Origin: an uncultured Campylobacter sp.
GTDB lineage: Bacteria; Campylobacterota; Campylobacteria; Campylobacterales; Campylobacteraceae
Assembly: GCF_937997535.1 (NCBI RefSeq)
Contig: NZ_CALKTT010000031.1
Location: forward strand, 1-20,086
Reading direction: 5' to 3'
DNA length: 20,086 nt
Below are positions 14,562 through 19,992 of this stretch, one piece after another. Position 1 is the first letter of the stretch, and the number at the start of each line of letters is the position of its first letter. The notes beneath the pieces are model-generated. The model was not told where the DNA came from. It did not search any database and saw only the letters and a list, made by a program, of their open reading frames with translations. Both the position numbers and the translations under genes were made by a program.

Positions 14562-15737
14562 ATGATAAACGTATGCGTTTTACAACTACCGACGCTTTCG
14601 ATGAGCGAAAATCGGATCGATTACTATATGAAGGTCGCCAAAGATAACGGCGCGCGGATCGTGCTGCTGGGCGAATATGAGCTAAATTCCTTCTTTAGCG
14701 AGCTTAAAAAAATGCCCCGCTCCATCACCTGCGAACAGAGCGAGCATAAGCAGGAGCTGATGGCGCGGCTGGCTGCCAAATACGACCTGCATATCGTAGC
14801 GCCGATAATCAGAGCCGCAAGCGGCGCGATTTTGAGGCAGGCGGGCATTTTCGGCGGCACGGCTCAAAAAAGCGTGAGCTCTAGCGGCGAAAATTCTTTA
14901 AGCCTTAAAAGCGAGCCCGGTTGCAAGGGCGAGCTAAATTCCAAGAGCGATTTAAATTCCAACGGCTGCTCAAATTCTAAAGACGCTTTAAATTCCAAAA
15001 ACGAGCAGAGTTCCAAAGGCGGCTTAAATTCCTGCGGCGCAAAATCTTTAAATTTCAAAGCCGCGAATTCCGCAGACAGTTCAAATTTAAAAGCCCCGCT
15101 CCCGAGTAACTCGAACGCTTCAAATTTAAAAGCCGAAAGCCAAAAAGATGCGAGCGAAGAGGAGATCTTTTGCGCGAGCGAAAACGAGCCTATCTGGGTG
15201 AAATCCTGCGCGAAATTTTCGCCCTCGGAGGTGAAATTTTACGATCAAAATATCCTGATGGACTATCCGCACTGGAACGAGGATGGCTTTTTCGCCAACC
15301 GCAAAAGCCGCAAAATCGGTAAAATTTCGCCGATGATCTTTAGCGAAGGCGGCGTGAAATTCGGCGTCTGCTTCGGCTATGAGGCGCATTTTGACGTATT
15401 TTGGCGCTATTTTATGCAAAAAAACGTCGGCTGCGTGCTCGTGCCGTGCGCTTCGACCTTTGAAAGCGGCGGGCGCTGGCGCGAGCTTTTGAAGATGCGC
15501 GCGTTTACGAACTCGCTCTACGTCATCCGCGCCAACCGCATCGGCGAGGCGAAATTCGGCGAAAGCGAGTTTAAATTTTACGGCGAGAGCTTCGTCGCGA
15601 CCCCCGGCGGCGAGATCGCAAACGAGCTGAAAAACGAAGAGGGCGTGCTGATGTGCGAAGTGGACGCGGACGAGATCGCTGCGGCGCGCGGGCTGTGGAA
15701 ATTCCGTAAAAATCTAGTCAGCAGGGGGCTTTTATGA
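14562..15737 (+). CDS. Carbon-nitrogen hydrolase (nitrilase family) with a large Asn/Ser-rich repeat insert
   Basis: The start is ATG 14562, five bases after AGGAGG; an upstream in-frame GTG at 14556 lies inside that ribosome binding site. The 391 residues split into a nitrilase fold (1-105 and about 200-391) around a low-complexity insert (about 106-198) of [L/S]NSK hexapeptides. Core motifs are E38 in LLGEYELNSFF, the probable nucleophile C270 in VKFGVCFGYEAHF and VPCASTF near 294-300. The catalytic lysine is less certain; K225 in VKFYDQNILMDYPHW is my best guess. Without the insert the length would be about 295, close to the C. jejuni counterpart (Cj1056c) as I remember it. Such enzymes hydrolyse amides or nitriles; the substrate cannot be told. 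It overlaps the next gene by ATGA. Confidence 0.85.
   Translation: MINVCVLQLPTLSMSENRIDYYMKVAKDNGARIVLLGEYELNSFFSELKKMPRSITCEQSEHKQELMARLAAKYDLHIVAPIIRAASGAILRQAGIFGGTAQKSVSSSGENSLSLKSEPGCKGELNSKSDLNSNGCSNSKDALNSKNEQSSKGGLNSCGAKSLNFKAANSADSSNLKAPLPSNSNASNLKAESQKDASEEEIFCASENEPIWVKSCAKFSPSEVKFYDQNILMDYPHWNEDGFFANRKSRKIGKISPMIFSEGGVKFGVCFGYEAHFDVFWRYFMQKNVGCVLVPCASTFESGGRWRELLKMRAFTNSLYVIRANRIGEAKFGESEFKFYGESFVATPGGEIANELKNEEGVLMCEVDADEIAAARGLWKFRKNLVSRGLL
14891..15127 (+). repeat. 18-bp in-frame minisatellite inside the nitrilase-family gene
   Basis: AAATTC begins at 14936, 14954, 14972 and 14990, and again at 15026. The missing place (15008) holds the variant GAGTTC, so the step is exactly 18 bases across six units. 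Related RAATTY words lie at 14891, 15050, 15065, 15083 and 15122 at looser spacing. The core encodes hexapeptides such as GELNSK, SDLNSN, GCSNSK, DALNSK and GGLNSC. Copy number could vary between strains without breaking the frame. Confidence 0.75.
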
Positions 15738-16399
15738 ACTACTTTCATAGACAGATCCAGCTTTGGGGCGAGCAGACGCAGCGTGCGCTTGCGGACAAGC
15801 ACATCCTAATCATCGGCGCGGGCGGGCTTGGAAGCAGCCTTTCTTACGCTCTGGGCGCAAGCGGCATCGGACGGATCAGCGTCGTGGATTTCGACACGGT
15901 AGCGCTTCACAACATCCACAGGCAAATTTTATTCACGCTCGAAGACGAGGGTAAATTTAAAGCGGATGTTTTTAAAAGCCGCACAGAAAGCCGCTACGAC
16001 GGCGTGAGCGTGGAGGTGCACAAAAGCCGCGCGGAGGAATTTTTCGCTAGCGCGATAGGCTCGAGCGAGAAATTTGATCTCATTTTGGATGCGACCGATA
16101 ATCTCGCCACGCGCGCGCAGATCGATGCGTTTGCTAAGCAAATAGGCGTACCGTGGGTGTTTGCGTCGGTAGACAGCTGGCAGTGCCAAGTCTGCTTCGT
16201 GCAGAATGCGGATTTTAAATTTTTCCCGAGCCTAAACGCGACACCTGCGGGCATAACGGCTGCGATCGTGATGTTTGCAGCGAGCTTTGAGGCGAACCTC
16301 GCTCTGCGCTACCTAGCGGGGCTTGAGGTCGAAAAAGACCTGCTTTACTACGCGAACTTTTTTGGCGGCGAGCTGGAAGTTAGGAAGATAAAATTATAG
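15734..16399 (+). CDS. ThiF/MoeB-like (E1-type) adenylating enzyme, divergent C-terminus
   Basis: The 221-residue protein starts MNYFHRQIQLWGEQTQRAL, the usual opening of ThiF/MoeB/HesA proteins. These adenylate the C-terminal glycine of a ubiquitin-like sulfur carrier (ThiS, MoaD). The nucleotide site is intact: GAGGLGSS (28-35), VVDFDTV (50-56), NIHRQ (60-64) and DATDN (119-123). The two CxxC zinc pairs and the catalytic cysteine segment of ordinary MoeB/ThiF are missing. Only C151 and C154 in WQCQVCF are present, at a position that is normally a strand. The C-terminal helix TPAGITAAIVMFAASFEANL corresponds to the GVLG..GxxQA region. The start overlaps the nitrilase-family stop (ATGA). It may handle a different carrier, or adenylate without sulfur transfer. 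Confidence 0.82.
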   Translation: MNYFHRQIQLWGEQTQRALADKHILIIGAGGLGSSLSYALGASGIGRISVVDFDTVALHNIHRQILFTLEDEGKFKADVFKSRTESRYDGVSVEVHKSRAEEFFASAIGSSEKFDLILDATDNLATRAQIDAFAKQIGVPWVFASVDSWQCQVCFVQNADFKFFPSLNATPAGITAAIVMFAASFEANLALRYLAGLEVEKDLLYYANFFGGELEVRKIKL

Positions 16400-16404
16400 T
16401 TTTG

Positions 16405-16434
16405 GCTCGGGCTAGTTTAAATTTAAGCCCGAGC
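16405..16434. terminator. Hairpin between convergent genes
   Basis: GCTCGGGCT (16405-16413) pairs perfectly with AGCCCGAGC (16426-16434) around a 12-base loop. It lies six bases after the stop ending the long plus-strand operon and is also downstream of the minus-strand ankyrin gene, the right place for a two-way terminator. Neither strand has a proper run of T after the stem, so its strength is uncertain. Confidence 0.5.
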
Positions 16435-16459
16435 TTGCGGTTGACTTTATATCAAAAAG

Positions 16460-16498
16460 CTAACTTTGAGTATGTTGATTTAACTCTTGCTCCGTCAT
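16460..16498 (-). other. 12-codon reading frame with a strong ribosome binding site; possible gene remnant
   Basis: Starting 18 bases after the ankyrin gene stop on the minus strand, ATTAAGGAGA is followed at ideal distance by ATG 16498. The frame reads MTEQELNQHTQS and then TAG. The ribosome binding site is better than that of many full genes nearby, yet the product is only 12 residues. It may be the start of a deleted second gene of the ankyrin operon, or a translated micropeptide. The sequence matches nothing I recognise. Confidence 0.4.
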
Positions 16499-16515
16499 TT
16501 TATTCTCCTTAATAT

Positions 16516-17847
16516 TTAGTTTTGATGACATTCTTTTCTTGCATTTTTTATCTCACCAGATGAGATCTCATCTATATATTTATCTAGCTTTTTTAAATTA
16601 TCTTTATACGGCTGATCAAGCTTACGACCATTTTTATCTATAGTATACATATGGATGGATACCGCTTCCATTTCATTTAGCTCGCTTGCAAATTTCGTAT
16701 ATTCATAAACATCTTTAAATGTAGAATTTCTATCTTTGCAATATTTGCGATATACCGTCGTTATAAGCGAAATTTCACTTTTAGGTATATAATAAGTTGC
16801 ATCGTAGTTTATTTCAGAATAGCTACATAAATTATATATATAGCGTCTGTGGCAATCATCATATTTTCGTTTTAGGAATTCCGGGCTCGGTTGTCCGCCT
16901 ACATTATACTGCATAAGCAGCTTTAAAATCGGTTCGTAATTTGGAGTGCCCGGAAATGTATCATATAATGAAAAATCATATTCGGTAATATCAAATCCAT
17001 CCGTCGGTTCCGCTTTATCATTTAATATTCCCTCAGGCACGACCTTCTTGATATCGTTTCCGTACCTTAGACCCACCGTAGAGTTTTGAAATTTCCAAAT
17101 ATATGGCTTGTAGCCGCTTTCTAATGCCATCTTTACTATCTCATACATATTCGTATTCGTAAGATATGAAAAGAAATAATTCGGCTCTCCTATACTAATC
17201 ATAGGGTAGTCGGTCTCATAAATCAACGTAAAATTTCCGTCATCACTTATTTGCAAAGATTTTATATGGTTATAATTCGGCGGAAGCAGCCTATTTCTAA
17301 CGACTTCCGCCTCTTCAAATTTAACCCCGTTATCCAGTAATAGTTTTGCCGTTTTGGTGGAGTTATTTTCTATCGCATAGGCCATAGCGGATAGCTTGTA
17401 TTCATCTTTTTTATGTATATCCGCACCTAGCTTTATAAGCTCTTGAGTGGTATTTGTATCGTCCCAAAAGCTAGAATACATCACGGGCGTTACCCCTCCG
17501 TGCATAGTATGATCGACGGTTAGATTGTTATCTTTCATAAATTTTAAAATTTTATCCGTTTGCTTGCTTTTTAAAAGCCTTTTTAGCTCTACGTCTATGG
17601 CGGGTTCTTTGAATATGTTTTTCGGGTTTGAATTATAATCTATATCCCAATGTCTAAATGCAAAACTTTGCATCTCCGCTTCGCTTACATACTTATCAAG
17701 CCCTGCTTCTTTAGTAGCATCAGAGCCTATCGTAATAGTGTAGTGAGATTGAGATTTATGAAGTCCTACTCTTCCGCTTATGAATAGATACAAAATAAGG
17801 CAAGCAAAAACTGCGATAAATTGCAATATAGCTTTTAAATATTTCAA
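16516..17847 (-). CDS. Membrane-anchored ankyrin-repeat protein of unknown function
   Basis: The 443-residue protein has an N-terminal membrane anchor or uncleaved signal (ILQFIAVFACLILYLFISG, about 7-25) and a long soluble part, presumably periplasmic. About 117-180 holds at least two ankyrin-like helix pairs: GVTPVMYSSF...TTQELIKLGADIHKKD and LSAMAYAIENNSTKTAKLLLDNG. The rest (180-443) has scattered related helices (EIVKMALESGY, EPILKLLMQYNVGG) and paired cysteines near the end. The start is TTG 17847-17845 with AAGGGG upstream. Base composition is clearly more AT-rich than its neighbours, with many ATA, TTA and AGA codons, suggesting transfer. Ankyrin proteins of this build occur as partners or immunity proteins of secreted toxins, but no toxin gene is visible, so no role is assigned. 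Confidence 0.75.
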   Translation of the reverse strand: MKYLKAILQFIAVFACLILYLFISGRVGLHKSQSHYTITIGSDATKEAGLDKYVSEAEMQSFAFRHWDIDYNSNPKNIFKEPAIDVELKRLLKSKQTDKILKFMKDNNLTVDHTMHGGVTPVMYSSFWDDTNTTQELIKLGADIHKKDEYKLSAMAYAIENNSTKTAKLLLDNGVKFEEAEVVRNRLLPPNYNHIKSLQISDDGNFTLIYETDYPMISIGEPNYFFSYLTNTNMYEIVKMALESGYKPYIWKFQNSTVGLRYGNDIKKVVPEGILNDKAEPTDGFDITEYDFSLYDTFPGTPNYEPILKLLMQYNVGGQPSPEFLKRKYDDCHRRYIYNLCSYSEINYDATYYIPKSEISLITTVYRKYCKDRNSTFKDVYEYTKFASELNEMEAVSIHMYTIDKNGRKLDQPYKDNLKKLDKYIDEISSGEIKNARKECHQN

Positions 17848-17874
17848 AATTTCCCCTTAGAATTAATTAGGAGG

Positions 17875-17880
17875 ATTATA
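17875..17880 (-). promoter_or_regulatory. -10 box of the ankyrin gene
   Basis: Minus-strand TATAAT (context AAGATATAATCC) lies about 28 bases upstream of the TTG start. The upstream stretch is A/T-rich with no clear -35, the usual Campylobacter arrangement. A gene-specific promoter fits with the ankyrin gene being independent of the Rrf2 gene behind it. Confidence 0.55.
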
Positions 17881-17912
17881 TCTTAAATCAAATTAAATCG
17901 AAATTTTACATG

Positions 17913-17946
17913 GCGGGCGGGTAAAATTTATATAAATTTAGCCCGC
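17913..17946 (-). terminator. Hairpin downstream of the Rrf2 gene
   Basis: GCGGGC (17913-17918) pairs with GCCCGC (17941-17946). The inner arms TAAAATTTA and TAAATTTA can continue the stem after a small bulge. It lies about 60 bases after the end of the minus-strand Rrf2 gene and before the ankyrin promoter. There is no strong T run, so a terminator role is inferred from place and shape. Confidence 0.4.
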
Positions 17947-18003
17947 AAGCCTTGAAATTTGAGCAAATTTAGAAGATAAATGCGTATTTAGAATTTTAAA
18001 GCT

Positions 18004-18414
18004 CTATCCCAAATCGCTCAAAAGATCCGCCAGGCTCACGCTCGATAGGGACTTCTCAAAATCACCTTGAATGCGCGCAAAACGCGGCGCGAGCACCGCC
18101 TCTATCTTGCCGCCCACGGGGCAGGCGCTAGGCGAGCCTTTGTGTAGGCGAAACATCGCGTCCTCCTCGCTCACCGCCTCGTAAATGTCTAAAAGCGTGA
18201 TGAGGCGCGCGTCGCGAGCCGGCGTGATGCCGCCCACGCCCGCAGTCGTGAGCACGAGACCTGCATTTTTTAGCTGCGAGATCAGCTTGCGCGCGATGGC
18301 GGGGTTTATCCCCGAGCTTGCGGCGACGAAATCGCCCGTGACCTTCTCCTCACGAAAATACGCGACGCAAAGCATGATGTGAACGGCGAGTGAAAATTTG
18401 ATACCCACCTGCAT
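18004..18414 (-). CDS. Rrf2-family transcriptional regulator (YwnA-like)
   Basis: The 136-residue protein has the Rrf2 winged-helix layout: MQVGIKFSLAVHIMLCVAYF, then the recognition helix region SGINPAIARKLISQLKNAGL, then the wing TTAGVGGITPARD. LLDIYEAVSEE is also typical. It has only two cysteines (C16, and C98 in PSACPVGGK) and lacks the three-cysteine cluster of iron-sulfur Rrf2 proteins such as IscR and NsrR. It fits the YwnA/YwgB branch, which may sense through thiol chemistry or small molecules. GAAGG precedes the ATG. In Bacillus, ywnA lies next to ywnB; here the YwnB-like gene is directly upstream, which suggests that this protein controls it, but no clear operator is visible between them. 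Confidence 0.88.
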   Translation of the reverse strand: MQVGIKFSLAVHIMLCVAYFREEKVTGDFVAASSGINPAIARKLISQLKNAGLVLTTAGVGGITPARDARLITLLDIYEAVSEEDAMFRLHKGSPSACPVGGKIEAVLAPRFARIQGDFEKSLSSVSLADLLSDLG

Positions 18415-18439
18415 AACCGGCCTTCATTTAAATTTAAAA

Positions 18440-18460
18440 CCGCACGCTAGTTTCGTGCGG
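18440..18460 (-). terminator. Intrinsic terminator of the NmrA/YwnB-like gene
   Basis: CCGCACG (18440-18446) pairs perfectly with CGTGCGG (18454-18460) around a 7-base loop. On the minus strand the stem is followed at once by TTTTAAATTT. It lies 35 bases after the gene ending at 18495 and before the Rrf2 start at 18414, so the two genes are probably separate or only partly cotranscribed. On the plus strand the tail is CGTTATTTT, so weak function in that direction is possible. Confidence 0.65.
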
Positions 18461-18494
18461 CGTTATTTTAGCTAAATTACGCAAAAATTTAAGC

Positions 18495-19130
18495 TCACGC
18501 TCTCTCGCCCACTGCGGTAAAGCGCTTTTGCACGAAAGCGCCGTTTTTTAGCTCGTCTATGACCGCAAGCGCTAGGTCTGCGTAGCTGATGTAGCTCTCG
18601 TTTTTGGAGTTTAGTATTAGATTATCGCCGCCAAGGACGTATTTGCCCGTGCGAGCGCCGTTTGCGTCGTATTCTCCGGCCGGCGAGACGTAGGTCCATA
18701 GCACGTCGCTTCTATCTTTTAGCTCAAAAAACGACTCCGCCGTAGCCTTTGCGACGCCCATATACTCAGGCGGGAAGTCAGGCGTATCCATAGCCATAGT
18801 GCCTTTATCGTCCACGTATAGCGTACCCGCGCCGCCGATGACTAGTAACCTCGTTTTCGTACCGCTAAGCGCGTCTGCGAGGTGTTTTGCTACATTTTTA
18901 TGAAGCGGGAACGTTTCGGGTGTCCATGCCGCAAATGCGCTGATAACGGCGTCAAAGCCCTCCAAATCGGCTTTGCTAAGCTCAAAAACATCTTTATAAA
19001 CGACTTTTACGTCGCCGTTTTTATACTCTTTGTTTCGCACGATAGCCGTTACGTCATGTCCTTGTTTTAGGGCTTCTTGCACCAAATTTGAACCTGATTT
19101 TCCGTTTGCTCCGATGATTGCTACTTTCAT
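18495..19130 (-). CDS. NAD(P)-binding NmrA/YwnB-like protein (atypical short-chain dehydrogenase fold)
   Basis: The start at 19130 is chosen because AAAGGAGAA lies seven bases upstream and the protein then begins directly with the nucleotide site, MKVAIIGANGKSGSNLV. The longer frame adds 21 residues with no ribosome binding site. The 211 residues show the GxxGxxG dinucleotide loop (7-13), a basic residue after the second strand (VRNKEY), AVISAF at the usual strand-4 position, then RLLVIGGAGTLYVDD and YMGVAKATAESFF. This matches the NmrA-like/YwnB group, whose members act as redox sensors, epimerases or quinone/biliverdin reductases. A catalytic function cannot be assigned. It lies next to an Rrf2 gene of the YwnA type. 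Confidence 0.88.
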   Translation of the reverse strand: MKVAIIGANGKSGSNLVQEALKQGHDVTAIVRNKEYKNGDVKVVYKDVFELSKADLEGFDAVISAFAAWTPETFPLHKNVAKHLADALSGTKTRLLVIGGAGTLYVDDKGTMAMDTPDFPPEYMGVAKATAESFFELKDRSDVLWTYVSPAGEYDANGARTGKYVLGGDNLILNSKNESYISYADLALAVIDELKNGAFVQKRFTAVGERA

Positions 19131-19262
19131 TGTTTCTCCTTTAAATTTGATTTGTTTGATCGCACATCCGCTGCGGTTAATGCGCTCGCACATTTGGCGC
19201 CGTATGCCGCGCCGCGCAGTTTAAAATTTACGCTCGCGTTTGTTGCGCCCGTCTCGCGAAAT

Positions 19263-19637
19263 TTACAGCCAGCTTGGCTTTACGTCCTCGTTTATCACGC
19301 CGTCGCCGTTAGTGTACTGCTCCAAGCTGCCGCGTTTAGTTTGGATACAGATAAATTTCATCCCCTGCGCGCCCGCCTTGAAGCACCTTTTGCCGTCCGG
19401 ATCAATGCGGATCGCGTCGCCCTCGCTGACCGCCGTCTCCTCACCGTCGATGAAAAGCGTGCCGCCGCCTTTTAGCACCAAATAAAGCTCCTCGTTTTGC
19501 TTGTGCGAATGCACGAACGGCACGCTCGCGTTTGCCGGAAGTTCGTTGATAGAAAGCTCACAGCCGCTTAAGCCTAGAGCTTCTTTTAGCTCGACTCTCG
19601 GTTCGTTTTTCGTTGAAACGATCTTGTAGTTTGACAT
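19263..19637 (-). CDS. Small cupin protein with an altered second metal motif
   Basis: The start is ATG 19637, behind AAGGAGAAAAAG. The longer frame from 19721 would start within the promoter and operator. The 124-residue single cupin has motif 1 as PFVHSHKQNEELYLVLKGGG (40-59), with H43, H45 and E49/E50 as likely metal ligands. Motif 2 is GDAIRIDPDGKRCFKA (73-88). The usual histidine of motif 2 is replaced by R84/C85, so the metal site may have only three protein ligands or use a cysteine. Small cupins of this kind are often annotated as mannose-6-phosphate isomerase-like, but the function is unknown. Its promoter is bracketed by two inverted repeats, so it appears tightly controlled. Confidence 0.87.
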   Translation of the reverse strand: MSNYKIVSTKNEPRVELKEALGLSGCELSINELPANASVPFVHSHKQNEELYLVLKGGGTLFIDGEETAVSEGDAIRIDPDGKRCFKAGAQGMKFICIQTKRGSLEQYTNGDGVINEDVKPSWL

Positions 19638-19659
19638 CTTTTTCTCCTTAGAAATTTTT

Positions 19660-19682
19660 GTTGTAATGCTATAACTTACAAC
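19660..19682. promoter_or_regulatory. Operator site 1 (inverted repeat just downstream of the cupin start point)
   Basis: GTTGTAA (19660-19666) and TTACAAC (19676-19682) form a perfect inverted repeat with a 9-base spacer. The site begins a few bases downstream of the predicted transcription start (about 19686, minus strand). A bound protein would block promoter clearance. Confidence 0.65.
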
Positions 19683-19692
19683 CGATGAACGA

Positions 19693-19721
19693 AGTATAAT
19701 AAAATTTTGTTGTAATTTCAA
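19693..19721 (-). promoter_or_regulatory. Sigma-70 promoter of the cupin gene
   Basis: On the minus strand TTGAAA (19721-19716) and TATACT (19698-19693) are separated by exactly 17 bases. Transcription would start near 19686, leaving a leader of about 48 bases that contains operator site 1. The -35 lies wholly inside operator site 2. Confidence 0.7.
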
Positions 19722-19733
19722 GAGTTACAGCAA
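19707..19733. promoter_or_regulatory. Operator site 2 (inverted repeat over the cupin -35)
   Basis: TTGTTGTAA (19707-19715) and TTACAGCAA (19725-19733) are reverse complements except for one base, again with a 9-base spacer. The core is the same as in site 1. Centres of the two sites are 49 bases apart. The spacer holds the -35 of the cupin promoter, so binding would exclude RNA polymerase. The site also lies 16 bases upstream of the -35 of the divergent small gene. Confidence 0.65.
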
Positions 19734-19749
19734 AAATTTTCAAAAAAAT

Positions 19750-19778
19750 TTGACGCGAATTTTAAAATCAGCTAAAAT
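19750..19778 (+). promoter_or_regulatory. Sigma-70 promoter of the 44-residue gene
   Basis: TTGACG (19750-19755) and TAAAAT (19773-19778) are separated by 17 bases. Transcription would start near 19785, about 20 bases before the ATG at 19806. Together with the cupin promoter it forms a divergent promoter region with operator site 2 between the two -35 boxes. Confidence 0.65.
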
Positions 19779-19805
19779 CCGCGCGATTTTAACCAAAGGA
19801 ATTTT

Positions 19806-19940
19806 ATGCAAAATAGCGCATTTAAGACGTTTGCGATCAGCCCCAGCGACGCGCCGAGGCTGATAGAGGAGTTTAGTAAGCTAAAAGATATCGGCAAGCG
19901 CGTAAACATCGAGTTAGAGGGAGATTTGGCTAAAATTTAA
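19806..19940 (+). CDS. Small soluble protein of 44 residues, unknown function
   Basis: ATG 19806 follows AAAGGA at a spacing of five bases and a well-formed promoter. The frame ends at TAA 19938-19940. The product starts MQNSAFKTFAIS, has a charged helix (DAPRLIEEFSKLKDIG) and ends VNIELEGDLAKI; it has no membrane segment and no cysteine. Codon use resembles that of the neighbouring housekeeping genes. It lies 52 bases before the cation efflux gene, which has its own -10, so common control is possible but not needed. I do not recognise the family. Confidence 0.65.
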   Translation: MQNSAFKTFAISPSDAPRLIEEFSKLKDIGKRVNIELEGDLAKI

Positions 19941-19954
19941 GCGTTTTTTTGGGG

Positions 19955-19960
19955 TATAAT
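19955..19960 (+). promoter_or_regulatory. -10 box of the cation efflux gene
   Basis: A perfect TATAAT follows a T7-G4 stretch and lies 33 bases before the ATG at 19993. There is no -35 consensus. The predicted leader is about 26 bases. No metal-regulator site is evident. Confidence 0.6.
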
Positions 19961-19992
19961 GTACCTAAAATTTATCGAAAAACGAGGTCAAA

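Noticed and set aside
19131..19193. Longer N-terminus for the NmrA/YwnB-like protein
   Set aside because: The internal ATG at 19130 has AAAGGAG and places the nucleotide-binding strand at the N-terminus, as is normal for the family.
19638..19721. Longer N-terminus for the cupin protein
   Set aside because: The extension would cover the promoter and both operator repeats; the internal ATG at 19637 has a strong AAGGAG.
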